11,259 nt of DNA from Candidatus Mcinerneyibacteriota bacterium (GCA_030630935.1 DAOVMD010000058.1:1-11259); one strand, 5' to 3'. Positions 1 to 7,067 are shown, counted from the stretch's first letter. Notes: generated by a model not told the origin, from the sequence alone. Program-made: numbers and translations.

Positions 1-92
1 AAGAACATTATTCATTGTTCATTATTATTTTTTCCTTGCAGAGCAAAGCGATGCTTTTAGTTCTCGTTAGTTCTCCCGATACGCTTCACTAT

Positions 93-108
93 CCCCGATG
101 CATCGGGG
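93..108. repeat. 16-bp perfect palindrome CCCCGATGCATCGGGG
   Basis: The two 8-base arms are exact reverse complements with no spacer. The right arm runs into TAAACTC, giving the 12-mer CGGGGTAAACTC at 104-115. Its exact reverse complement occurs at 7720-7731, also beside a CCCCG/CGGGG stem. This marks it as part of a dispersed repeat rather than a local accident. Confidence 0.75.
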
Positions 109-216
109 TAAACTCAATCTCCTCCCTCCGGTCAGCGACCTGCTGAAGAAATATTTTTTTGTTTTTCTTTTGTTTTGTTCTTTTTTTTCATATGGGAGGA
201 TTAATTTCATTTGATC

Positions 217-240
217 AGGGCGTCCGGCCGGAAGCCCCTA
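217..240. repeat. GGCCGG-centred imperfect palindrome, copy A
   Basis: An AGGGCG arm and a GCCCCTA arm flank a CCGGCCGG core, giving a GC-rich imperfect inverted repeat in an AT-rich background. A second copy with the same core lies at 6959-6985. Upstream of this copy (188-203) is the string CAT.TGGGAGGATTAA, which also recurs at 7101-7116. The element resembles the widespread CGACCGGCCGGTCG-type intergenic palindromes, here decayed. Confidence 0.6.
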
Positions 241-321
241 CTGCATTGTAATAAATTATGTTGTTAAACCTACGTCTATATAATTGAATAGTGTTTTTAA
301 AACATTCTTGTCTTCAATCAT

Positions 322-363
322 GGTCAAGTATAACAAACCCTGCTTGCAGGGCTGAACTTGACC
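322..363. repeat. Nested inverted repeat (outer 8-bp, inner 6-bp stem)
   Basis: The outer arms GGTCAAGT (322-329) and ACTTGACC (356-363) are exact complements. They enclose the inner arms CCCTGC (338-343) and GCAGGG (346-351), which are also exact complements. In RNA this would fold as a stem with an internal loop and a GC-rich tip. On the minus strand the inner stem is followed by TTTGTT, so a weak terminator role for the gene ending at 451 is possible but not convincing. Confidence 0.6.
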
Positions 364-370
364 GAAGGTT

Positions 371-388
371 AGTACTTTGAAAAGTATT
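371..388. repeat. Imperfect 8-bp inverted repeat
   Basis: The arms AGTACTTT (371-378) and AAAGTATT (381-388) pair with one G-T position. It sits between two better stems in the same spacer and is AT-rich, so chance is a real alternative. Confidence 0.35.
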
Positions 389-404
389 ATAATTAGGCAC
401 AACA

Positions 405-422
405 ATGGGGTTTCACCCCCAT
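405..422. repeat. 6-bp stem ATGGGG / CCCCAT
   Basis: Perfect arms at 405-410 and 417-422 enclose a 6-base loop, TTTCAC. It lies 28 bases beyond the stop codon of the minus-strand receiver-like gene. No T-run follows on the minus strand, so it is scored as a repeat hairpin rather than a terminator. Confidence 0.5.
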
Positions 423-450
423 AGATCATAGATGTGTAGCGAAGCGAAAC

Positions 451-999
451 TTATTTTTCTTCGTTATCTTTCTCATGAAGTTTTTTTAATGCATTTGCAT
501 ATTCCTTCGGAGTGCACGAGTATCTTTTCTTAAAAATAATTGAAGTATTTTTGTAATTTAAACCATTAATCGTAATGATTTTACAGATAGGAAAATTATA
601 TTTCTGAGTAATGAGATTTTTCAATTTAATTTCATTAGGTATATTGTAAGGCGGAAACAAATTCAAGATCCTCGATTTCAATTCTTTATAGTTTAAAGGT
701 TTGTAAAAAAAATGCTCAGTAAAATTTCGGAATAGAGAATTTATCTCAAATCCCGGTTGGGAAATAATAATTATTGGAATATATTTTCGTAATTCAAAAG
801 TTTGAGCTAAACAACTAATAAAATTCGATTCATATTCCAAAGAATAATCAAAAATGAAAAGACCATAAAAATTGTCATTTATAGAAAGATTTAAATTCTT
901 ATGTTCATAAGTAATTTCTTTCGTATAAATTTTAAAATTCTCCTGAAAAAACCCTTTTAATTCATCATCAGAAGTGAAAATAAAAATTGAAAATTCCAT
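451..999 (-). CDS. Receiver-like protein with short AraC-type C-terminal helix-turn-helix
   Basis: This 182-residue protein is probably a cytoplasmic regulator. Residues 1-112 look like a response-regulator receiver. D51 after the hydrophobic strand GLFIF fits the phosphoacceptor, S80 after IPIIII fits the conserved Ser/Thr, and K100-P101 fits the conserved Lys-Pro. The usual acidic pair after strand 1 is T9-S10, with D11-D12 next to it, so phosphorylation is uncertain. Residues 141-172 resemble the last AraC helix-turn-helix (GLNYKNTSIIFKK, then TPKEYANALKK). Only about 60 residues follow the receiver, where AraC domains have about 100 with two helix-turn-helices. An upstream in-frame ATG at 1014 lies inside the ribosome-binding site. 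GGAGG (1008-1012) stands 8 bases before the ATG at 999, which decides the start. The gene has its own promoter. No partner kinase is in view. Alternatives are a pseudo-receiver or a protein-binding regulator. Confidence 0.75.
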   Translation of the reverse strand: MEFSIFIFTSDDELKGFFQENFKIYTKEITYEHKNLNLSINDNFYGLFIFDYSLEYESNFISCLAQTFELRKYIPIIIISQPGFEINSLFRNFTEHFFYKPLNYKELKSRILNLFPPYNIPNEIKLKNLITQKYNFPICKIITINGLNYKNTSIIFKKRYSCTPKEYANALKKLHEKDNEEK

Positions 1000-1007
1000 A
1001 CCCCCTT

Positions 1008-1012
1008 CCTCC
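1008..1012 (-). promoter_or_regulatory. Ribosome-binding site deciding the start at 999
   Basis: The minus strand reads GGAGG, then AAGGGGGT, then ATG. The first G of this GGAGG is the third base of an upstream in-frame ATG (1012-1014), so starting there would place the Shine-Dalgarno inside the coding sequence. Spacing of 8 bases favours the ATG at 997-999. Confidence 0.85.
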
Positions 1013-1082
1013 ATCTTAAACGTTACTTAATATGGCCTACCTTGCTTTTTAAAAATGTCTCTTAATTTAGTTTTCTACTAAA

Positions 1083-1111
1083 AGTATAGCACAAAATGTT
1101 GAATTTTGCAA
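1083..1111 (-). promoter_or_regulatory. Sigma-70-type promoter of the receiver-like gene
   Basis: The minus strand reads TTGCAA (1106-1111), a 17-base spacer, then TATACT (1083-1088). TG one base before the -10 gives an extended -10. Predicted transcription starts near 1076, leaving a leader of about 77 bases. A perfect 6-bp inverted repeat (1066-1071 with 1077-1082) covers the predicted start and could be an operator or a short 5' hairpin. Confidence 0.7.
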
Positions 1112-1323
1112 GTTTTTAATTATTTTTTTTAAAATTATTAATATATTATATTATTATTGAAGACTGACAAAAAACATTTAATATGTTATTGCGCATCGCA
1201 GCGAAGCAAGATCTAGCCTGCGTCCGAGAAAGTTCAAAGAGTTTGTGCCTATCAAAAAGGCTATGCCTTTGGTAATCTATCTTTTTCTTTAAAATTAGAT
1301 TGCTTTGTTCAATATCAAGATTT
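1112..1323. other. Spacer downstream of the cyclase operon
   Basis: No gene is supported. The out-of-frame reading on the minus strand here has no ribosome-binding site and mostly overlaps the DUF3795 gene. The stretch holds a hairpin at 1256-1270 that could end the operon and a repeat fragment, AAGATCTAGC (1208-1217), whose reverse complement lies at 7145-7154. Confidence 0.6.
1252..1270 (-). terminator. Possible weak terminator of the cyclase operon
   Basis: The minus strand reads AAAGGC, ATA, GCCTTT and then two further T, so a 6-bp stem with a 3-base loop ends in five consecutive T. It lies about 53 bases after the DUF3795 stop codon, the expected place for an operon terminator. The stem is short and the T-run modest. 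It could equally be one more tight-loop hairpin of the repeat class seen elsewhere in the window. Confidence 0.4.
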
Positions 1324-1764
1324 TCACCAATCTCTTTTTCCTTTAATGAATTCTTTCTTACCTTTTTTTGCAATGCGTTTAAGGTTCTTAATATTAGCAT
1401 CGCCATGGACTTCCTTTAGGAATGCGAACTTTTTACATTCCGGGAATTTCTCACATTCCCAGCACCCATCATATCCTTTTTTCTGAACACATTTTCGAAT
1501 TGCGCACCATGGATTACCACCGCCGCCTGTACATGCTTTCTTACATCTGAATTTTACCATTGCACCAAGGACTTTATAACAAGCTTCATAGTCTTTTAGT
1601 TCTTTAAAAAATTTAGAAGTTGCATTTGCAAATTTATCATATTTATATTCTCTCAGTTTCTTTCTTAAATCCCGGGCAAGATCAGGGATCTCCTGGTTAT
1701 ACCCATGGCAATCACCACAATACAATCCGCAATAAGCGATTAACTTTTCTTTATTCTCTTTCAT
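1324..1764 (-). CDS. DUF3795 cysteine-rich protein
   Basis: This 146-residue soluble protein belongs to the DUF3795 family, whose function is unknown. The sequence shows the family pattern: an N-terminal YCGLYCGDC (C12, C16, C19), then FRCKKAC with C74 and C78, C87, IRKC at 92, and a GCWECEKFPEC block (C101, C104, C110). There are 11 cysteines in all. They probably bind zinc or an iron-sulfur centre, which is inference. The end, GKRDW, matches the usual C-terminus of the family, so the gene looks complete. There is no signal peptide or membrane segment. The ATG lies one base after the stop codon of the cyclase gene, so translation is probably coupled to it. The only candidate ribosome-binding site is a weak GAAGAAG within the cyclase end. 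It is the last gene of the operon. Confidence 0.85.
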   Translation of the reverse strand: MKENKEKLIAYCGLYCGDCHGYNQEIPDLARDLRKKLREYKYDKFANATSKFFKELKDYEACYKVLGAMVKFRCKKACTGGGGNPWCAIRKCVQKKGYDGCWECEKFPECKKFAFLKEVHGDANIKNLKRIAKKGKKEFIKGKRDW

Positions 1765-1765
1765 T

Positions 1766-4700
1766 TTACAGCATCTTCTTCATTTTACTCAACCTGATTT
1801 TGAATAAGTAATATGGTTTTTTAGTATTGAAATCATTCATTAATTGATAAACCTTCCTTCCGGTTATCCTGTCCTGTGTTAACTCCCATAATAAGTATAA
1901 TGCGTCACATTGATTAAAGAAATCTATCTTTCTTTTCAGAATCTTATTTAACAATTTTATTCCGCGGGTTTTATCATCAAAACTAATTAACTTCGCTTTT
2001 AAAATCGCTGCTTTCTTCAATAAGTCTTTCTTCAAATATTTTCTTGTATCAGTTTCAAGTTTATTCAGCATTTCACTTACATTATCAGTAATTCGATTTT
2101 CTAATAGAATCTCTATCTTAAGTGCTAAAGAATAAATGAAAATATAAAACATTGTCATGTCTTTGCTCAGATCCAAAGCCTTATCAATATTTGTTATTGC
2201 CCTCTTAATTCTTCCTCTACGATATTCCAGTTCACCTAAGTAAGCAAAATAAAATGCATTATCGATTTTGTTCTCAGAATCCAATCGTTTTTCAAGTTGT
2301 TTTATATATTTCTCAGCTTTCTTGAACTCTCCCAACTTAAGATATACTTCAACAATATTCTGTTGAACCGGCAGCGCCTTCTCAATTTCACTTTTGGTTG
2401 AATAGAATTTTAATTGTTTCAACAAAATATCCTCAGCTTTCAAGTATTTTTTTAGTTCCATATAAACTGTTGCAATGTTTCCCCAAACCGTGGCGATATT
2501 ATCAGTAAAACCTAACTCTTTATACATTTCAATTGATTTATTATAGTTTTCTAAAGCTTTCTCTGTGTCACCTTTTTCTGTGTAATAATTCCCTAAACTT
2601 AAATAGACTCGGGCTTCACCAAATCTATCTCCTAACTTCTGCGATACTTTTAAATGTTTCTTCAAACATTTCATTGCATTTTGGTAATCGGAAAGATTCA
2701 TATATATAATACCCAAATTCCCTAAATTTATAGCCATACCGTATTTATCTTTGTACTTGAATTGTATTTGATATTCCTTTTTAAAAAATTTCAATGCTTC
2801 TTTAAAATAGCCTTCCATACCGTAAAGAATTCCTAAAAGACCATAACCAAACGCATTGATTTTGTCTTCATTAAGCTTTTTACCGATTTTCAGTAATTTC
2901 TCAATATATTCCTTCGCTTTATTAAAATCAAAAATATTGCGGTAATAAATTGATATGTTCCCATATATATTTGATAATAATCTTTCATTCTTCTCCTTAA
3001 GTATATATTTCTCTGCTAATCTTAGTAAACGAATTGCCTCTTTACCTTTTCCTGAGTAAATTAATAATCTTGAATGCATTGAATAACTTCTTGCTAATGT
3101 AGTTTTATCATTTATTGATTTCGCGATTTTTTGTAATTTCTTTATAGCATCAATAAACCTCTTCCAATCACAAACCATCTGAAGAATTAGGGCTAAATCG
3201 AGATAACATTCCAGGAGCTGTTTCTTATCTTTTAAATAAGTAATTAATTGATTATATAGTTTTATTACTTTACGATTTTGATAATTATCTTTTGCATAAT
3301 GAATCGCTTTTAATAGATATTCTTTTGTCTTTTCAATATCCCCGGCATTCTCAAAGTGATATGCCAATTCCTCGTAATGAGTCTTTAGATTTCTTGAGTA
3401 GGCCTTTTCAATAGCTTTCCCTGCCAATGCATGTAATCTTCGAACTGTCTTTTTCAATTGCATCTCATAAACCGAGTCCCTGATCAATGCGTGTGAAAAT
3501 ATATATTTCATCTCAGAAATGCTGTTCCAAATGGCTTCGTCTTCTACTTTCTTTACATAATCAAGAGTATTTGGATTTCGTAGTAATGCTTTAATAATTT
3601 TAATCGAAAAGATCTGACCGAGGATGGAAGCTGTTTTTACTGTCTCTTTTAATTCTGTCTCTAATCGGTCAATTCTTGCAACAATAACCTCATTAATCTC
3701 TCTTGGGATTTTAGTGATCTCCTGTTCTAACTTATCTCTACTGATAATCTCTGTAGGAATTCCTGATTCTTTTAGAAATAAAATCATCTGCTCAATATAG
3801 AAAGGGTTTCCCTGGCTCTTCTCTAATATATGCTGAATAACACCCTTCGAAACCTTATCCCCGAGCAGGTCTTCAACAAAATTCTTGACGGAGTTTTCCG
3901 ATAAGTGTTTTAAATTGAAACTTACAATCTTTACATTCTCAATAGGTAATCGGATAAGAGAGCCGTCATCATTCAATCTAGATGTTATTATAAGTATAAC
4001 CGGAATATTCTCGATATTAATTACTAAATTCTTTAAGATATTTATTGTATCAGTATCCATCCAATGTCCATCCTCAATCTCTAAAATCACTGGCTTAATT
4101 CCGGCATGAGCTCGAATGAAATCTTTAAATGTAAAAATGGTATTATCGTATTTACCTTTAGCATCTAACTTCTCATAGAATGAATCTTTCCAGAAAATAT
4201 TTCCCAGACTGGCAATGACTGATTTTGAATGCTGCAATTTTTTCTTGAGATTCTTATCTTTGATTTCATTAATGAAATCCTTGAATAGCCTGTTAAAGTT
4301 TTCCTTATTAATTTTTTCAGCTGCATCAATTGAGATATCAAAATATTTCATGATAAAATATTTAACCGGATTAAACCCGCTCTTAATAATCTCCGCACAC
4401 TTTAAATGGAACCAGAAAACGTCATCTGTATTAATAGAATTTCGTAGTTCGGATACTAATGTACTCTTCCCTATACCAGCAGGTCCGTCAATATAAATAA
4501 GCCCTTCAAATTTCTTCTTCTTTAACAAGCGGGAAACGATTCTTCTTAAACCTTTTAGTTCTATTTCTCTCCCGAAAAATCTAACATGTGAAGAATCTCT
4601 TTCAAGTAATCTTCTTTTACAAAATTCATAAATTTGGATAATCTTTCGAAACCCTTTTAACTTTATCTTTTTTAAGAGCTGGCTTTCATATTTTTTCTCA

Positions 4701-5815
4701 ATTAGTTTTGATATCTTCTCATCATAACAAATCTTATTCCAATTGCTTTCCATTGTAATGCGTGCAGCCAGGTTAACTTTTTCTCCCATCACAGTATATT
4801 CTGCAGCAGAACTACCTCCTATGATCCCGGCATAAACCACTCCGTAAGATAACCCGAATCTGATATTAAGTTTTGTTTGATAGTTCTTTAAAATCTGATT
4901 TGAGAATTCAACTGCCCGCGTAATTGGTTTTTCAATACCCATGGGAGCCCCGAATAAAATCAGGATTATTGCACCCTTTTCACCAAAATCGACCTTATTA
5001 AAATATCCGCCATATTGATGGGATTGATCAACGACTTCTTTTATAAATTTCCCAATCTCGATTCGAGTTTTTTTTCTCTTTTTAAATGATATAAACATTG
5101 GAACAACATTTCGGAACTCACCATGTGTTTTCATTTCAGAAATCTTAGCTGGAATAAATTTGCTTTGAATATTGGGATCAACGTTATAGTGTGATACAGA
5201 TAATTCATCCAATTTAAAATCAACAAAAGTTTTTAATTTGTAAAATCCACGCTTAATAAATTTTCCAGAAAATAATTTACCCAATTTCATTTTTAGAGAA
5301 TGGTGAATAATAATTTCTCCGGGTTGACTAATTTTCTGAGCGATGGCGGAATATTCAATTGCATCACCTAAGAAATAATATGTATGATAAGGTTGAGTCT
5401 TCAAAATTCTCCAGGAGACATCTCCAAAAGCCAAACCTATCCTAACATTTAATCTGAAATTTCCAAACTTCGTTTTTGCAGTATAAGTTTTCAATAATCT
5501 TTTGATTTCAATTGCACATTGAATTGAATTTAAATAATCTTGATTCTTGAATATTGCAGTAAATGCATCACCTTCAAAATTAGCGAGGATTCCTTTGAAT
5601 TGACTTACTAAATTGGTGCTTGGCTCGAAAATCTCATTTATGATATCCGATAAAATCTCAGCTCCTTCCTTCCCATGTTTCATTAAACCCTGGGTTAAAG
5701 GAGTAAAGCCCACAATATCAACGAATAAGGATACTGCTTTAAACTTACCGGATAAGCGATTTGATTTAAATTGTTCTGATATAAATGAGGGAATTAAGTT
5801 CTTAACTTTACTCAT
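1766..5815 (-). CDS. Soluble adenylyl cyclase-like protein: two class III cyclase domains, AAA-type ATPase, TPR repeats
   Basis: This 1349-residue cytoplasmic protein has the domain order of mammalian soluble adenylyl cyclase. C1 (about 25-200) carries metal-binding D33 (FVDIVGFT) and D83 (FEGDAF). C2 (about 237-398) has F-I-S-F where a metal Asp would be, but keeps K280, T341, N348 and R352 (EYTVMGEKVNLAAR). The site is therefore split, and Lys/Thr predict ATP and cAMP. The ATPase starts at FGREIEL (414-420), with Walker A GPAGIGKST (444-452) and Walker B ending EDGHWMD (581-587). Tandem TPR-like helices fill about 830-1240. There are no membrane segments. At the positions that bind bicarbonate in the human enzyme (K95, R176, from memory) it appears to have N79 and A157. 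The start has no Shine-Dalgarno and is preceded by a palindrome. It lies 44 bases after the NHL gene and one base before DUF3795. An inactive signalling ATPase is the alternative. Confidence 0.9.
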   Translation of the reverse strand: MSKVKNLIPSFISEQFKSNRLSGKFKAVSLFVDIVGFTPLTQGLMKHGKEGAEILSDIINEIFEPSTNLVSQFKGILANFEGDAFTAIFKNQDYLNSIQCAIEIKRLLKTYTAKTKFGNFRLNVRIGLAFGDVSWRILKTQPYHTYYFLGDAIEYSAIAQKISQPGEIIIHHSLKMKLGKLFSGKFIKRGFYKLKTFVDFKLDELSVSHYNVDPNIQSKFIPAKISEMKTHGEFRNVVPMFISFKKRKKTRIEIGKFIKEVVDQSHQYGGYFNKVDFGEKGAIILILFGAPMGIEKPITRAVEFSNQILKNYQTKLNIRFGLSYGVVYAGIIGGSSAAEYTVMGEKVNLAARITMESNWNKICYDEKISKLIEKKYESQLLKKIKLKGFRKIIQIYEFCKRRLLERDSSHVRFFGREIELKGLRRIVSRLLKKKKFEGLIYIDGPAGIGKSTLVSELRNSINTDDVFWFHLKCAEIIKSGFNPVKYFIMKYFDISIDAAEKINKENFNRLFKDFINEIKDKNLKKKLQHSKSVIASLGNIFWKDSFYEKLDAKGKYDNTIFTFKDFIRAHAGIKPVILEIEDGHWMDTDTINILKNLVINIENIPVILIITSRLNDDGSLIRLPIENVKIVSFNLKHLSENSVKNFVEDLLGDKVSKGVIQHILEKSQGNPFYIEQMILFLKESGIPTEIISRDKLEQEITKIPREINEVIVARIDRLETELKETVKTASILGQIFSIKIIKALLRNPNTLDYVKKVEDEAIWNSISEMKYIFSHALIRDSVYEMQLKKTVRRLHALAGKAIEKAYSRNLKTHYEELAYHFENAGDIEKTKEYLLKAIHYAKDNYQNRKVIKLYNQLITYLKDKKQLLECYLDLALILQMVCDWKRFIDAIKKLQKIAKSINDKTTLARSYSMHSRLLIYSGKGKEAIRLLRLAEKYILKEKNERLLSNIYGNISIYYRNIFDFNKAKEYIEKLLKIGKKLNEDKINAFGYGLLGILYGMEGYFKEALKFFKKEYQIQFKYKDKYGMAINLGNLGIIYMNLSDYQNAMKCLKKHLKVSQKLGDRFGEARVYLSLGNYYTEKGDTEKALENYNKSIEMYKELGFTDNIATVWGNIATVYMELKKYLKAEDILLKQLKFYSTKSEIEKALPVQQNIVEVYLKLGEFKKAEKYIKQLEKRLDSENKIDNAFYFAYLGELEYRRGRIKRAITNIDKALDLSKDMTMFYIFIYSLALKIEILLENRITDNVSEMLNKLETDTRKYLKKDLLKKAAILKAKLISFDDKTRGIKLLNKILKRKIDFFNQCDALYLLWELTQDRITGRKVYQLMNDFNTKKPYYLFKIRLSKMKKML

Positions 5816-5829
5816 ATTAAAATTTTAAT
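5816..5829. repeat. 14-bp AT palindrome abutting the cyclase start codon
   Basis: ATTAAAATTTTAAT is a perfect palindrome ending at the base before the ATG. It occupies the place where a Shine-Dalgarno would be, and none is visible upstream, unlike at several other genes here. It could be an operator, a translation-limiting hairpin or simple AT-rich chance. Confidence 0.5.
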
Positions 5830-5859
5830 AAAATAAGTTTACAAATTTCAGGTGCCTAA

Positions 5860-6825
5860 CTATTTAATTTCCCCGGAAAATTTTATTACTCTATCATTGA
5901 ATGTATCAGAAACATAAACATTATTTTCATAATCAACCGCAACTCCGGAAGGACCATGGAATTGATTATTTCCGGTTCCAGTACTACCCCAGGACCCTAA
6001 AAAATCGCCGTTGGGAGTAAATTTCTGGACACAATCTCTCTGTGCATCAGTTACATAAACATAACCTAAGTGATCAACATAAATTTTCCATGCTTCTTGA
6101 AACTCACCGTCACCATCACCTTGAGAACCCCACTTAGTAATGAATTTATGATTGCTGTCAAACTTTTGAACTCTATAATTACCGGTATCAGTGATATAAA
6201 TAAATCCCTGCCTATCAATATCTATTCCGCTTGGGGAAGAAAACTCTCCATTTCCTTGACCAGATACTCCAAATTTCTGAACAAAAGCACCATTCGTAGT
6301 ATAAACATAGACTGCATCTTCTCCATCTCCAACAATATAAAGATGACCCTTGTTGTCGGTTGTAATGCTTTTGGGATAAAGATAAGCTACAAACTTTTTA
6401 CCAAAAACAACTTCTAAAGTCCACTTGTTAACAAAAGTTCCTGTGGAATCATACTTATAAAGAATACTTTCGTTACGTTGAACAATATAAACATTCCCAT
6501 GTATGTCAACTGTTATACCACCCGGGGTAGCAGAGAAAGCCCGCGTAATGGTTAAATCTAATTTTTTTAATAATTTCCCGGACGTATTGAATATCTGGAC
6601 TCGGGAATTGCCTTTTTCATATACATAGATTTTATTATTAAAGAAAAACATCTCACCCGGATTGATGAATTCTCCATTACCGGAACCTGTCGAACCCCAG
6701 GTGTCAACTTGAGAGTAAACCGCTTCAAATGATGGATTAACAGGTGGTTCAAAAACATCCGGTTTCTGACAGGATGATAAAACCAAAACGGCAACCAAAA
6801 AACTAAGAAATAAAAACCTTTTCAT
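5860..6825 (-). CDS. NHL-repeat beta-propeller lipoprotein
   Basis: This is a 321-residue exported lipoprotein. Residues 1-18 form a signal peptide (MKRF, then a hydrophobic run) ending in the lipobox L16-S17-S18-C19. Q20 at +2 is not an inner-membrane retention Asp, so the outer membrane is likely if there is one. Six NHL repeats follow, each with a G.(I/V)..D..G..Y(I/V) strand and a (R/Y)VQ.F-type strand, for example the blade with IDIDRQGFIYITDTGNYRVQ. Spacers of the type FGVSGQGNGEFSSP separate some blades. Six repeats fit a closed six-bladed propeller, a fold used for binding proteins, glycans or other ligands. The ligand cannot be read from sequence. An earlier in-frame ATG at 6873 overlaps the promoter. 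GGAGG at 6831-6835, 5 bases before the ATG at 6825, sets the start. First gene of the cyclase operon. Confidence 0.88.
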   Translation of the reverse strand: MKRFLFLSFLVAVLVLSSCQKPDVFEPPVNPSFEAVYSQVDTWGSTGSGNGEFINPGEMFFFNNKIYVYEKGNSRVQIFNTSGKLLKKLDLTITRAFSATPGGITVDIHGNVYIVQRNESILYKYDSTGTFVNKWTLEVVFGKKFVAYLYPKSITTDNKGHLYIVGDGEDAVYVYTTNGAFVQKFGVSGQGNGEFSSPSGIDIDRQGFIYITDTGNYRVQKFDSNHKFITKWGSQGDGDGEFQEAWKIYVDHLGYVYVTDAQRDCVQKFTPNGDFLGSWGSTGTGNNQFHGPSGVAVDYENNVYVSDTFNDRVIKFSGEIK

Positions 6826-6830
6826 CTTCT

Positions 6831-6835
6831 CCTCC
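6831..6835 (-). promoter_or_regulatory. Ribosome-binding site deciding the start at 6825
   Basis: The minus strand reads AAGGAGGAGAAGATG. This Shine-Dalgarno, directly before a signal peptide, rules out the ATG 16 codons upstream, which lies in the -35 box. Confidence 0.88.
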
Positions 6836-6844
6836 TTTTTTAAT

Positions 6845-6873
6845 AATCTAACACTTTTTCTTAATAATGTCAA
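6845..6873 (-). promoter_or_regulatory. Sigma-70-type promoter of the NHL-cyclase-DUF3795 operon
   Basis: The minus strand has a consensus TTGACA (6868-6873), a 17-base spacer and TAGATT (6845-6850, four of six consensus positions). Transcription would begin a few bases before the Shine-Dalgarno, giving a very short leader. No other promoter was seen inside the operon. Confidence 0.7.
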
Positions 6874-6902
6874 GTGTTTTTTATATGGAATGCATCACAT
6901 TC

Positions 6903-6923
6903 TCAAGCAACTACGTTGCTTGA
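6903..6923. repeat. 9-bp stem with 3-base loop
   Basis: The arms TCAAGCAAC (6903-6911) and GTTGCTTGA (6915-6923) are perfect complements around TAC. It lies 30 bases upstream of the operon -35 box, so it could be a regulator site. The same tight-loop style occurs at 7255-7271 and 7324-7340, which favours a repeat element. Confidence 0.6.
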
Positions 6924-6958
6924 ACAGAGACCAGAGAACAGTCGTTTTATAGATGGCA

Positions 6959-6985
6959 GTAGGGGCGACCGGCCGGGCGCCCTTA
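6959..6985. repeat. GGCCGG-centred imperfect palindrome, copy B
   Basis: GTAGGGGCG, a CCGGCC core and GGGCGCCC form a GC-rich imperfect inverted repeat. It shares its core and the neighbouring TA.TG pattern with copy A at 217-240. Two copies nearly 7 kb apart in the same degenerate context show a dispersed family. Confidence 0.6.
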
Positions 6986-7039
6986 TTGTATGAAACAAGT
7001 ATCCCATAAAGATTTTAATAATATTGCGCTAGATATTGT

Positions 7040-7067
7040 TTGACAAACAATTCTCTTATATTAGAAT
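7040..7067 (+). promoter_or_regulatory. Orphan near-consensus promoter
   Basis: TTGACA (7040-7045), a 16-base spacer and TAGAAT (7062-7067) match 11 of 12 consensus positions. No gene lies within 950 bases downstream. About 40 bases further on is GGGAGG (7106-7111), followed after 9 bases by GTG (7121) and a 16-codon reading frame ending at 7171. A small RNA, a leader peptide or the remains of a lost gene are all possible. Confidence 0.45.

Larger units (their letters stand above)
1..450. other. Non-coding spacer rich in inverted repeats
   Basis: No open reading frame with a ribosome-binding site or recognisable protein was found here. The stretch holds a run of small inverted repeats, listed separately: a 16-bp perfect palindrome at 93-108, a GGCCGG-centred element at 217-240, a nested double stem at 322-363, an imperfect stem at 371-388 and a stem at 405-422. 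T-rich tracts (about 147-189) separate them. Several pieces recur in diverged form in the 6874-8051 spacer, so this looks like the same class of degenerate intergenic repeat DNA. It lies downstream of the minus-strand gene ending at 451, and no convincing terminator with a T-run was seen. Confidence 0.7.

Noticed and set aside
1146-1406. 86-residue reading frame on the minus strand after and overlapping DUF3795
   Set aside because: It has no ribosome-binding site, overlaps the real gene out of frame, and its protein has no family resemblance. The DUF3795 C-terminus is complete in its own frame, so a frameshift is not needed.
1620-1811. 63-residue plus-strand reading frame
   Set aside because: It is antisense to the DUF3795 and cyclase genes, has no start signal and is low in complexity.
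3885-4496. Two plus-strand reading frames inside the cyclase gene
   Set aside because: They are shadows antisense to the ATPase domain, whose Walker motifs prove the minus-strand frame.
5613-5828. 71-residue plus-strand reading frame at the cyclase start
   Set aside because: It is antisense to the conserved C1 metal-binding region and has no ribosome-binding site.
6070-6794. Plus- and minus-strand reading frames overlapping the NHL gene
   Set aside because: NHL repeats and the lipobox fix the coding frame, and the alternatives lack start signals.
6826-6873. Upstream ATG start for the NHL lipoprotein (16 extra residues)
   Set aside because: It would put the start in the -35 box and a charged stretch before the signal peptide. 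The ATG at 6825 has a strong ribosome-binding site.
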